Source: Crocosphaera sp. UHCC 0190 (GTDB taxonomy: Bacteria; Cyanobacteriota; Cyanobacteriia; Cyanobacteriales; Microcystaceae). From it: 64,000 bases of DNA. The stretch's first letter is position 1. Each line of letters begins with the position of its first letter. A program made the translations under genes and the position numbers. Positions 45,141 through 54,244 of the stretch are shown here, one piece after another. Location: assembly GCF_034932065.1 (NCBI RefSeq), contig NZ_JAYGHP010000001.1, positions 186,001-250,000 of the forward strand. The letters run 5' to 3'. The notes beneath the pieces are model-generated. The model was given only the letters and a program-made list of their open reading frames with translations, ran no database searches and was not told the origin of the DNA.

Positions 45141-46526
45141 TCATATTGGCAACAATAACTTGGCCGTATTTAAGTAAATTAAAATTCCCACAATATCAAC
45201 AATTGTGGTGATAAAAGGGCCAGATATTAATGCTGGATCAAATCCTAAAGCCTTAAATACAAATGGTAAAGCGGCACCTGTTGCCGCTGCCATTATACTA
45301 ATGACCAATAAACTAATACCGACTGTTATGCCAATTTCAGCCGTTCCTAAGAGAATAAAAACTAAAACAATGGCTAAAATACCAAGGACAATTCCTAGCA
45401 TTCCTCCTGTCATTAATTCTCGCCAAACTACGAGGGGAGGTTTCTTATTTTTTAACTCATGGGTACTGAATCCTCGAATAACAACCGTTGAAGATTGGGC
45501 CCCAATATTTCCCCCAGTATCAATGAGTAATGGGGTAAAAAAGGCTAAGGCGACAACCGCATCTAAAACTGCTTCGTAACGACTCATAATCAAGACGGTA
45601 ACTGAATTAGTTACTAATAAAATTAAAAGCCAAGGAATTCGTTTTTTAATAACATTTAATAGGGAAATTTCAAAATAATCATTTCCTTCAGATTCTACGG
45701 CTGCCATTTTATAGACATCTTCCGTTGTTTCAGTTTCTATAATATCAATAATATCATCGATAGTAACAACGCCTAATAAGGTTTCTCCCCGATCTAAAAT
45801 AGGCAAAGCTAATAAATTATAGCGTTGCATTAAATTAGCAGCTTCTTCTTGATCCGTATCTGTGTAAGCATAAATAATATCTTGTTTCATAATCTCATTG
45901 AGAGGTTGCTCAGGGGTAGCTAGAATTAAATCTTTTAAAGAAACAATTCCCAATAAGCGACCAAATTGATCCGTAATATAGCCATAGTAAAATACTTCAG
46001 AATCTTGAGCTAATTCACGAATTTTAGCCTGTGCTTCTTCAACCGTTAAATTTTCTGATAACTCCATATATTCTGGAGTCATGATACGTCCCGCTGTCTC
46101 AGGGGAATATCCTAATAAAAGAGAGGTGACTTTTCTTTCTTTTGGGGATAATTTTTTGATTAATTGTTTGACAATAATTGGAGGTAATTCATCAAACAGT
46201 TTAACCCGCTCATCAGGAGCAATATTATTGATAATTTCTCCCGCTTCTTCCTCTTGAAATTCGGTTAAAAGCAATTGTTGAAGGGGAGAATTAAAATATT
46301 CATAAACTTCGATAGCAACAGGTTTATTAAGAAGACGAAAAGCAAGCAGTTGTAAAGATTTTGGTAACTGAGTGATCGCCTCAGCAATATCCACAGGAGC
46401 AACAGGTAATAATAAGGTTTTTGCTGCCTCATAATTTTTCTGCTCAAGAAATAATTGTAACTGTTGACTAATAACATCACCAAGATTACGAGGGCCAATT
46501 TTCAGATTGCTAGTTGCTGTATTCAT
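45141..46526 (-). CDS. mgtE: Magnesium transporter MgtE (first of two)
   Basis: 461 residues: N domain of helical repeats (about 25-130, with PDERVKLFDELPPIIVK), a CBS pair (about 140-260, including VTIDDIIDIIETET), and a membrane part with five helices (from about 285; IDTGGNIGAQSSTVVIRG, the selectivity segment GNIGAQSS). MgtE is a Mg2+ channel or transporter gated by cytosolic magnesium. It is next to a second mgtE, 35 bases apart. The start ATG 46526 has no strong ribosome site. Confidence 0.93.
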   Translation of the reverse strand: MNTATSNLKIGPRNLGDVISQQLQLFLEQKNYEAAKTLLLPVAPVDIAEAITQLPKSLQLLAFRLLNKPVAIEVYEYFNSPLQQLLLTEFQEEEAGEIINNIAPDERVKLFDELPPIIVKQLIKKLSPKERKVTSLLLGYSPETAGRIMTPEYMELSENLTVEEAQAKIRELAQDSEVFYYGYITDQFGRLLGIVSLKDLILATPEQPLNEIMKQDIIYAYTDTDQEEAANLMQRYNLLALPILDRGETLLGVVTIDDIIDIIETETTEDVYKMAAVESEGNDYFEISLLNVIKKRIPWLLILLVTNSVTVLIMSRYEAVLDAVVALAFFTPLLIDTGGNIGAQSSTVVIRGFSTHELKNKKPPLVVWRELMTGGMLGIVLGILAIVLVFILLGTAEIGITVGISLLVISIMAAATGAALPFVFKALGFDPALISGPFITTIVDIVGILIYLNTAKLLLPI

Positions 46527-46561
46527 GGTAAATCCATATCCTTAATAGATAATATAACGGT

Positions 46562-47950
46562 TTAAATTCCCAAAATTAATCTGGCCATATTCAGATAAAT
46601 TAAAATCCCTAAAATGTCAACCACGGTTGTAATTAGAGGGGCAGACATAAAAGCTGGATCAAACCCTAATTTACTAAATAAATAGGGTAAAGCAGCACCA
46701 GTTGTTGCTGCAATTATCGTGATACAAAGCAAACTAATCCCCACAATCAAACTAACTTCTTGATGTCCCAAAAAAAGAAAAATTCCGATAATAACTAATA
46801 TACCTAAAATCAGTCCGAGTAATCCGCCACTAACTAATTCACGGAGAACAATTTCTAGGGGTTTCTTATCTTTTAACGCTTCGGTACTCAATCCTCGAAT
46901 AACAACCGTTGAAGATTGGGCCCCAACATTACCTCCTGCACCAATTAATAAAGGTGTAAAAAATGCTAAAGCAACTACTTCATCTAATATAGCTTCATAG
47001 TTACTCAAAATCATTACCGTTGCTGAATTGGTAAATAATAATAACAATAACCAAGGCATTCTTTGTTTGAAAACATGAAATAAACTGGCTTCAAAATAAT
47101 TATACCCCGTAGATTCTAAGCCACCCATTTTATAAATATCTTCCGTTGCTTCCTCTTCAATTACATCAATTACGTCATCAATAGTCACAACCCCTAATAA
47201 ATTTTTATCCTTATCAATAATGGGTAATGCTAATAAATCATAACGTTGAATCAACTTAGCAACTTCTTCTTGATCTGTATCTGTATCAGCACAAATTACC
47301 TCCCGCTTCATGATTTCTTCTAAGGGCTTTTCAGGGTCAGAAATAATCAAATCTTTTAGAGAAATCAGGCCCATTAAATGTTTATTTTGATCAGTGATAT
47401 AAAGATAATAATTAACCTCTGATTTCTGTGCTAAACTTCTGATTTTTTCCTGCGCTTGTCTAGCTGTTAAGTGTTCCTTTAGGGCAATATATTCAGGAGT
47501 CATGATACGCCCTGCGCTATCCCCTCGGTATCCTAACAGTAGGGCTGTTGCTTCCCGTTCCTCTGGGGTTAAATGATTAATTAACTTTCGTACTAATTGG
47601 GGCGGTAATTCATCAAATAATTTGACTCGTTCATCGGGAGACATTTGATTGACAAGATCAATCGCCTCTTGCGCTTGAAATTCTTGAATTAATGACTGTT
47701 GTATGTTACAATCAAAGTATTCATAAACTTCAACAGCTATCTGTTTTTGAAGAAGGCGAAAAGCAATTACCTGTAAAGTACCTGGTAATCCTTCAATCGC
47801 CTCAGCAATATCAACTGCCTGAACCGGAATTAAAAGGTTTTTAACTCCTTCATAATTTTTTTGTTCTAGAAATAGCTGAAGTTGAAAACAGACCAAATCT
47901 CTGAGTTCGCTACGGGATTCTAAGGGAATCCGAGGAGCAATATTTGTCAC
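46562..47950 (-). CDS. mgtE: Magnesium transporter MgtE (second of two)
   Basis: About 462 residues, same layout as its neighbour: N domain (PDERVKLFDELPPQLVR), CBS pair, membrane helices with GAGGNVGAQSSTVVIRGLST. The longest frame begins at 48001, but its first 17 residues are odd (ISNY..FFQKGVF) and a GTG at 47950, spaced 8 bases after AAGGAG, is a much better start (VTNIAPRIPLESR). The two MgtE copies are about half identical by eye, so they are old paralogues. They are probably cotranscribed in the order second, first. Confidence 0.9.
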   Translation of the reverse strand: MTNIAPRIPLESRSELRDLVCFQLQLFLEQKNYEGVKNLLIPVQAVDIAEAIEGLPGTLQVIAFRLLQKQIAVEVYEYFDCNIQQSLIQEFQAQEAIDLVNQMSPDERVKLFDELPPQLVRKLINHLTPEEREATALLLGYRGDSAGRIMTPEYIALKEHLTARQAQEKIRSLAQKSEVNYYLYITDQNKHLMGLISLKDLIISDPEKPLEEIMKREVICADTDTDQEEVAKLIQRYDLLALPIIDKDKNLLGVVTIDDVIDVIEEEATEDIYKMGGLESTGYNYFEASLFHVFKQRMPWLLLLLFTNSATVMILSNYEAILDEVVALAFFTPLLIGAGGNVGAQSSTVVIRGLSTEALKDKKPLEIVLRELVSGGLLGLILGILVIIGIFLFLGHQEVSLIVGISLLCITIIAATTGAALPYLFSKLGFDPAFMSAPLITTVVDILGILIYLNMARLILGI

Positions 47951-48145
47951 TCCAAATACTCCTTTTTGAAAGAAAATATAGTTTGATTGTAGAGATAACA
48001 ATCAGGTTATCCATAAAATTTTTAACATATCCTGTTTAACAACTGTTTAAGAATAAAACACTATCTTCACTCAAACGTCTTAAAATAGTTAGAGAGCGGA
48101 ATAGAAAAACTATAAACTATTCCACTCCTAAAGATTAAATGTCAA

Positions 48146-49087
48146 TTAATTATTCACTAAACTTTTAGATAAAGGACGAACATTGGGAACAGAAAACTTG
48201 GGACTTTCTTCGAGTAAATAATTTAAGAAAGCTTTAGTAATTACCGATAGTTGTTTTCCCCCTAAATAGGCCACATACCAACGACGTTTAATGGGGAAAT
48301 GTTCTATATCTAACACCGTTAATTCACTATCTATCCCCTCAGAAATTAGGGTATGTTGGGAGAGAACAGAAATTCCTAGCCCTCCAGCGATCGCCTGTTT
48401 AATCGCTTCATTACTGCCTAATTCAAGTCTGACATGAACCGATACCCGATGCTTAGCCAAAAGGTTTTGTACAGCTTGTCTGGTTCCCGATCCCTGTTCC
48501 CGCATGATAAAGGGTTCTCCCTCTAAACTGCTAATAGGAATATTGCTCTGGCCGGCCAGGGAATGACTTTTAAGGGCAATCACCACTAAAGGATTATCTA
48601 AAAAGGGTTGAGTACATAAATCTAGTCCTTCCGGGGGATTACTGACAATATAAAGATCATCCTCATTTTCTAACATTCGTCGCTGAATTTGTTGATGATT
48701 AGTGACTTTTAAGGATACTTCAATGCCCGGATATTGTTGACAAAAAGAACCTAAAATTCTGGGAATAAAATATTTAGCCGTGGTAATCACCCCTAAACGC
48801 AGTTGTCCTTGTTTAGTTCCCTTTAAATCAGCCACTTTCATCTCGAAATTGTCTAACTTTTCAAAAATTCCCTGACAAGTTCGCAATAATTCCTGACCCG
48901 CTTCCGTCAGATAGAGACGTTTACCAATTTGCTCAAATAACGGTAAACCAATGGCTTTGGTTAGTTGTTTAATTTGACTGGACACCGTCGGTTGAGTAAT
49001 AAATAACTCTTCCGCAGCACGGGTAAAACTGCCATGACGCGCTGTCGCCTCAAAAACTTTTAATTGATGTAGAGTTGCTTGTATCAA
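48146..49087 (-). CDS. LysR family regulator, CmpR/CbbR-like
   Basis: 313 residues. Helix-turn-helix at 20-45 (HGSFTRAAEELFITQPTVSSQIKQL), then the two-lobed effector domain. The start (HQLKVFEATARHGSFTRAAEELF) and YFIPRILGSFCQQYPGIEVSLKVTNHQ closely resemble CmpR and other cyanobacterial CbbR-type regulators of CO2 acquisition and carbon metabolism. Its targets are not evident here; no bicarbonate transporter genes are in the window. It is divergent from the 69-residue zinc-ribbon gene, with 238 bases between. Confidence 0.88.
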   Translation of the reverse strand: MIQATLHQLKVFEATARHGSFTRAAEELFITQPTVSSQIKQLTKAIGLPLFEQIGKRLYLTEAGQELLRTCQGIFEKLDNFEMKVADLKGTKQGQLRLGVITTAKYFIPRILGSFCQQYPGIEVSLKVTNHQQIQRRMLENEDDLYIVSNPPEGLDLCTQPFLDNPLVVIALKSHSLAGQSNIPISSLEGEPFIMREQGSGTRQAVQNLLAKHRVSVHVRLELGSNEAIKQAIAGGLGISVLSQHTLISEGIDSELTVLDIEHFPIKRRWYVAYLGGKQLSVITKAFLNYLLEESPKFSVPNVRPLSKSLVNN

Positions 49088-49325
49088 TGGTGATGCCCTC
49101 TGCTGTATTCTAGGCTAATCCCTAAACTGTCTTCTGTTAATCCCTAGATTGGGTTTAATTTAGGTTATTTTTATTATCATAGACTAAACACCATGATTAC
49201 ACAACTTTAAGTTGAAAAAAGTCTATTGAAATAGCCTAACTATCTTGTAACAAAAACGACTGTTTCCTTTACCTGATAGCTGTATCCTGTGTCAAGCTCT
49301 CAACAACAATTAGTAATAATTACTT

Positions 49326-49535
49326 ATGGTTAACCCTAATGTACAAACTTGTCCAGTGTGTGGTGTCAAAATTGAGGAGGGAGATAAAGTCATCTTTTCT
49401 GCTGGCCCCCCAGGGACTCGCGCCCGTTTATGGGCGAGGGTCTGTAATTATGCACAAAAACCTGATTGTATCAACCAGGATCACACTGCGATTGGTTCGG
49501 TGCATGAAAATGATTATTATAAACCCTTGCCCTAG
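49326..49535 (+). CDS. Small zinc-ribbon-like protein
   Basis: 69 residues. CPVCG near the N-terminus and, further on, VCNYAQKPDCIN give four cysteines in a CxxC...C...C pattern that could bind zinc. SAGPPGTRARLWARVC is strongly conserved-looking. I recall similar short cyanobacterial proteins of unknown function. The start ATG 49326 lacks a strong ribosome site. A hairpin follows the stop at 49551. Confidence 0.7.
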   Translation: MVNPNVQTCPVCGVKIEEGDKVIFSAGPPGTRARLWARVCNYAQKPDCINQDHTAIGSVHENDYYKPLP

Positions 49536-49550
49536 TTGACAAATATAGAC

Positions 49551-49571
49551 AAGGCTACTATTGGTAGCCTT
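49551..49571 (+). terminator. Hairpin between the zinc-ribbon gene and menA
   Basis: AAGGCTAC and GTAGCCTT are perfect 8-base arms around TATTG. It lies between convergent genes and is the likely two-way transcript end. Confidence 0.65.
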
Positions 49572-49587
49572 TCATGCCCGCTCATTG

Positions 49588-50502
49588 TTATAAAAATCTA
49601 GGTAAAACTAAGCCTAATGCCAATAAGATACCACTCAAAAAATGAAGATTAACTGCAATAAACTTACAATTACTAACCTTTTCAGGTTGAGCGTGATATT
49701 GTCGAACATGATTAACCAATTGATAGGCCGTAGGAAAACTGAGAAAAATTAGCAAAGTCCAGGAAGAAATGATCCCTAATAAAGAAAAAATCAGGGTTAA
49801 GACAAAGATTGAAATGGTTATCCCTGTTAAAATTTGAGAACCTAACTTTGTACCTAAACGAACGATAGGGGATTTTTTTCCGGCAGCTAAATCATCTTCC
49901 ACTTGATGAAAATGGGAACAAAATAAAATGATTGAGGTACTCAAACCAATAATTGTTCCAGGGATTAAACTCGATAAAGAAAACTGTTGAGTTTGGGAAT
50001 AATAAGCGGCCGCAATTGCCATAGGGCCAAAAGTAAAAAAGCAAATAATTTCTCCCAATCCCTGATATCCTAGACGAAAGGGAGGCCCTTGATAACTATA
50101 ACCAAAGGCGCAACAGAGTAGAATAATCCCTAATACCGTTGCATCTTGTTGCCACCAAGTAATTAATAGAATTCCGAACATTCCCAAAGCTAAAAAGAAA
50201 TTAGCCAACCAAAACATTAAGGATTTATTGCCCGTTAAATTAACAATAGAATGAGCTTTATTTTTATCAATTCCGGTTTCCGCGTCAAAAACATCATTGC
50301 TAATATTGAGCCAAGCAATAATTAAAATAGCTGACAGTAAAAAGGTTCCAAAGATTGGAAAATTAAAGTGCTGAGTCTGCCAAAAGGCGGCCGCTGTCCC
50401 CACAGTAATCGGTATAATAGCGACACTGTACATAGGAGGTTTGATGGCAGCAAGCCATAATTTCCCTTTTGAGGGGGGGTTGAGGGGGGTGGTTGTGGTC
50501 AT
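49588..50502 (-). CDS. menA: 1,4-dihydroxy-2-naphthoate phytyltransferase MenA
   Basis: 304 residues from ATG 50502 (MTTTTPLNPPSKGK); the open frame runs to 50655, but those 51 residues would come from the upstream promoter region. UbiA fold with about eight helices. The prenyl-diphosphate motif NDVFDAETGIDKNKAHS and the second one DDLAAGKKSPIVRLG are plain. The enzyme puts phytyl on dihydroxynaphthoate to make phylloquinone, the photosystem I cofactor. It is divergent from menF; the 188 bases between hold the promoters. Confidence 0.93.
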   Translation of the reverse strand: MTTTTPLNPPSKGKLWLAAIKPPMYSVAIIPITVGTAAAFWQTQHFNFPIFGTFLLSAILIIAWLNISNDVFDAETGIDKNKAHSIVNLTGNKSLMFWLANFFLALGMFGILLITWWQQDATVLGIILLCCAFGYSYQGPPFRLGYQGLGEIICFFTFGPMAIAAAYYSQTQQFSLSSLIPGTIIGLSTSIILFCSHFHQVEDDLAAGKKSPIVRLGTKLGSQILTGITISIFVLTLIFSLLGIISSWTLLIFLSFPTAYQLVNHVRQYHAQPEKVSNCKFIAVNLHFLSGILLALGLVLPRFL

Positions 50503-50690
50503 AAAATGCGACTTCGATAAATTGTATATAAGTTCTCTTGTCCCTATGATATGATGCTCAAAAGGCGAGAACCTGACTTGAATACCTTTCTTCGATACTA
50601 TCGTTAAACAAGACCTTTTTAACGGTTGACAGGGTTGAGGAGGTATGCTGAACAATTAGGATAACAGCGTCATCAAGAAAAAAGGTATGG

Positions 50691-52211
50691 ATGATATTCA
50701 AGACATACCATCAATATCAGGCTAAGGTGGAACAAATTATAAATAACTTTACGATGTCTGTTACCGCACCAGTCATTCCTAATCGTGCTAATGTCGGGTA
50801 CGATGAACATAAGCTTGATCAATTACTCTTAGCTTGTCAAGCATCTTTAGACGGAACAAATAAATCAGTAATTATCAGTTTTTCTCAAATCATTGAGTCT
50901 ATTGATCCCTTGTTGGTTTTGTCTTTTTTGACAGAAAAACAACAATCAATGACTTTTACTAAACCTAATGAGCTTTCTTTTTATTGGGAAAATCGAGGTA
51001 AAAAAGAGTCTATTCTCGGTTATGGAAAGACTCAATCTTTATGTTTAAATACCCCTGATAGATTTACTCAATCTCAAACATTTATTAAAGATTGTTTGCA
51101 AAAAATTATTAGACTTGGTGAACAAAATTTAGCAGAATCATCGCCTCACTTTTTTTGTGGTTTTACTTTTTTTGTTAAAAATCATAACTCAAGTTTTCCT
51201 TTCCCGTCTGCTTCATTATTTTTACCCAAAATACAACTAATTAAGCGAAATAATCGTTGTGTTTTAACTTTCAATATTTTGATAGACAAACAAACAAATA
51301 TTAAGGAAATAATTCAAAAAATCAATAACCAAACTAAAAGTATTGATCAAGTTAATAGTTCGAGTCAATATTTGTTTAATTTAACCCCTTCAATTCATCC
51401 CCAAACTAAGTATCAAATGTCCCATGATTTTCAAGCTTCTGTGACCTCAGCTTTAAACTCAATTAAAGCTAATCATTTTCATAAATTAGTGCTTGCTCAT
51501 GCTTTAGATTTAAAATCTCCGACGGATTTTTCTTTAATTAATTGCTTAAATAATTTACGGATTTCTTATCCTGATTGTTATGTTTTTGCGCTTAATAATG
51601 GTCAAGGAAATTGCTTTATTGGGGCGAGTCCTGAACGGTTAATTAGTATTCAAAATCAACAATTAGTGACTGATGCTTTAGCGGGTTCTGCCCCTAGAGG
51701 TAAAACGAAAAAACTTGATGATGATTTAGGACAAAACTTGCTCAAAAGTGACAAAGAAAGACGAGAACATCAAGTTGTTATTGATTGTATTACTAACCGT
51801 TTACTAGGTTTAGGATTAACACCACAAATCTCTCCTTTAAAATTACTAAAATTGTCCAATATTCAACATCTTTGGACACCCATTTATACTCAATTATCTC
51901 CCGAAATTCATCCCCTAGAAATCGTTGCTAAACTTCATCCTACTCCTGCTGTTTCAGGATTTCCTACTGAGATAACTTGTGAAGAAATTCGGCGATATGA
52001 AACATTTGAAAGGGGGCTTTATGCTGCACCTTTAGGATGGATAGATTATCAAGGAAATAGTGAATTTGTCGTAGGAATTCGTTCCGCTTTAATCTCAGGT
52101 AATCATGCTAGATTATATGCAGGGGCTGGTATTGTAGAAGGATCGGAACCTCACAAAGAATTAGCGGAAATTCAACTAAAATTTCAAGCCCTACTTAAAG
52201 CTTTGTCTTAA
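50691..52211 (+). CDS. menF: Isochorismate synthase MenF
   Basis: 506 residues, chorismate-utilizing enzyme fold in the C-terminal half: KLVLAHALDLKS, FIGASPERLIS, ALAGSAPRG, KDRREHQVVID-like (DKERREHQVVID), LHPTPAVSGFPTE, FERGLYAAPLGWID and the last YAGAGIVEGSEPHKE. The N-terminal 200 residues are less conserved and typical of cyanobacterial MenF. It makes isochorismate from chorismate, first step to phylloquinone. Start ATG 50691 with AAAGG five bases before; ATG at 50754 is an alternative. Confidence 0.93.
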   Translation: MIFKTYHQYQAKVEQIINNFTMSVTAPVIPNRANVGYDEHKLDQLLLACQASLDGTNKSVIISFSQIIESIDPLLVLSFLTEKQQSMTFTKPNELSFYWENRGKKESILGYGKTQSLCLNTPDRFTQSQTFIKDCLQKIIRLGEQNLAESSPHFFCGFTFFVKNHNSSFPFPSASLFLPKIQLIKRNNRCVLTFNILIDKQTNIKEIIQKINNQTKSIDQVNSSSQYLFNLTPSIHPQTKYQMSHDFQASVTSALNSIKANHFHKLVLAHALDLKSPTDFSLINCLNNLRISYPDCYVFALNNGQGNCFIGASPERLISIQNQQLVTDALAGSAPRGKTKKLDDDLGQNLLKSDKERREHQVVIDCITNRLLGLGLTPQISPLKLLKLSNIQHLWTPIYTQLSPEIHPLEIVAKLHPTPAVSGFPTEITCEEIRRYETFERGLYAAPLGWIDYQGNSEFVVGIRSALISGNHARLYAGAGIVEGSEPHKELAEIQLKFQALLKALS

Positions 52212-52389
52212 TATGGCCTTTCTATTTCAAGACAACGGAGAACGGAGAACCGAAAGTTCTCATCAATCATTCTAGGATTGCTAGAGTTTACAAAACGATA
52301 CAAAATATTAATAATTCAGGATTATCCCTAAAGGAATCTGTATTAATTAGGATAAATCTGTATGTTGATTCTCTTGAGGAACCAAGATT

Positions 52390-54060
52390 ATGAAGATTAA
52401 AAGAACAAAAAGCTTGGTTTTATACGGTTTACTAGCTATTTCCCTCTGTCTTTGCCCAAATTTCCTAATGGCAACAACAGTTAAGGGGTTTAACTTAAAC
52501 CAACCCGATCACCCGGTTCCCCTGATTGACAATTTAGGGGATTATCACCATAAGATTACCACCCAATCCCCTCAAGCCCAACAATATTTTGATCAAGGCT
52601 TAATCTACGTTTTTGGGTTTAATCATGGCGAAGCCTTACGTTCATTTCAACAAGCGGCTAAATTTGACCCCAACTGTGCTATGTGTTATTGGGGTGTTGC
52701 CTTATCCCTAGGGCCTCATGTTAATGCCCCTATGGGTAAAGATTCCATGCCCCTGGCTTATCAAGCAATTCACAAGGCAAGTCAACTCAGTAATCAAGTC
52801 ACTCCCCCCGAACAAGCTTATATTAAGGCATTGGCTTACCGTTATTCTGCCCAACCCGTGGATGATCGCAAAGCCTTCGATCAGGCCTATGCCCAAGGAA
52901 TGGAACAATTGTCCTCTCAATATCCAGAGGATCTAGATGCTGCCACTTTGTACGCTGAGGCCTTAATGGATCTCATGCCTTGGGACTATTGGACAGAAGG
53001 AGGAGAACCGAAACCAGAAACCCAAAAAGTTTTGAAGGCCCTCGAATTTGTCTTAAGCAAAAACCCCAAACATCCAGGGGCAACCCATTACTACATCCAT
53101 GCAGTGGAAGCCTCCCATCATCCTGAAAAGGCAGAAATGGCTGCGGATAACCTCCGAAACTTGATTCCGGCCTCTGGCCATTTAGTCCATATGCCTTCCC
53201 ATATTTATCTACGGGTGGGGCGTTATCATGAGGCGGCCGAGGTTAACCAAAACGCGATCGTCACGGATGAAACCTATTTGGCTAGTTCTCAAGAAAAAGG
53301 CTTATATTCCCTGCTTTATTATCCCCATAATATTCACTTTTTCTGGTTCGCCGCTAGTATGGAGGGCCGGAGTCAAGAGGCGATCGCCGCAGCAAGAAAG
53401 TTAGTTTCTAAGGTCCCGCTCTCCTTAGCAGAACAGTTTCCCATGACAGAAGGTTTCTTGCCTACTCCCTATTTCGCCTTGGTACAGTTTCAGCAATGGG
53501 ATGAGGTGTTAACAGAACCCAAACCGTCAGCTAAGTTACTTTATACCCTCGCTATGTGGCATTATGCAAGGGGAATGGCTTGGGCAGCTAAGGGAGATTT
53601 GACCCAAGCAATGGCAGAAAAACAACTATTGGAACAATTATTGTTACAAAATAATCTTCCTACCTTAGAAACGGCAGGACTTCCCGCTAAATCTTTGATG
53701 CAAATTTCTGATGAATTATTGGCCGCCCAAATAGCTAGTTTACGTCAGAAAAAATCACAGGCGATCGCCCATTATCAAACGGCAATTAACTATCAGGATA
53801 AGTTACCCTATATGGAACCTCCCTATTGGTATTATCCCATCCGTCAATCCCTTGGGGCAGAACTGCTTAAACAAGGCACGGCAAGGGAAGCAGAGGCAGT
53901 CTATCGAGAAGATTTACAAGAACATCCTCATAATGGTTGGTCATTATTTGGCTTAACACAGAGTCTAAAAGCCCAAGGAAAATTAGAAGCAGCGACTCAA
54001 ATACAGGCTGACTTTCACAAGGCCTGGTCAAAAGCAGATATATCTTTAGGGGAAAGGTGA
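52390..54060 (+). CDS. TPR-repeat protein with signal peptide
   Basis: 556 residues. The N-terminal 30 are basic then hydrophobic (LVLYGLLAISLCLCPNFLMA), probably a signal peptide, so the rest is periplasmic or lumenal. It has TPR-type helices from about residue 60 (FDQGLIYVFGFNHGEALRSF) through 530, with DPNCAMCYWGVALSLGPHVNAPM. Such sequences are widespread but uncharacterised in bacteria. No catalytic motif is apparent. The stop TGA lies in the first unit of an octamer repeat. Confidence 0.85.
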   Translation: MKIKRTKSLVLYGLLAISLCLCPNFLMATTVKGFNLNQPDHPVPLIDNLGDYHHKITTQSPQAQQYFDQGLIYVFGFNHGEALRSFQQAAKFDPNCAMCYWGVALSLGPHVNAPMGKDSMPLAYQAIHKASQLSNQVTPPEQAYIKALAYRYSAQPVDDRKAFDQAYAQGMEQLSSQYPEDLDAATLYAEALMDLMPWDYWTEGGEPKPETQKVLKALEFVLSKNPKHPGATHYYIHAVEASHHPEKAEMAADNLRNLIPASGHLVHMPSHIYLRVGRYHEAAEVNQNAIVTDETYLASSQEKGLYSLLYYPHNIHFFWFAASMEGRSQEAIAAARKLVSKVPLSLAEQFPMTEGFLPTPYFALVQFQQWDEVLTEPKPSAKLLYTLAMWHYARGMAWAAKGDLTQAMAEKQLLEQLLLQNNLPTLETAGLPAKSLMQISDELLAAQIASLRQKKSQAIAHYQTAINYQDKLPYMEPPYWYYPIRQSLGAELLKQGTAREAEAVYREDLQEHPHNGWSLFGLTQSLKAQGKLEAATQIQADFHKAWSKADISLGER

Positions 54061-54104
54061 GGGAGTGAGGGGGTGAGGGAGTGAAGGGGTGATGAGGTGA
54101 TGAG
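54057..54104. repeat. Six tandem GTGA-type octamers at the end of the TPR gene
   Basis: Six head-to-tail 8-base units: GTGAGGGA, GTGAGGGG, GTGAGGGA, GTGAAGGG, GTGATGAG, GTGATGAG. The TPR stop codon is in the first. A two-unit version forms the end of cysW (15707-15720), and GGGTGATG repeats follow glyA. Confidence 0.8.
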
Positions 54105-54244
54105 TTATTATTTTTAATCATCAAATAACTCAATTTGTTTTAAATTTCTAATGTCTCTCAAAATGGCTCAATATTTCCCATTATGAGACAGTATATCATA
54201 AAACTTTTCCTTTTGGATCATTAAAGTTGAAATTTCGGGAATTT

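Noticed and set aside
48146-49087. Naming the LysR gene cmpR
   Set aside because: Sequence is close to CmpR, but no cmp transporter genes are near and RbcR/CbbR paralogues are very similar.
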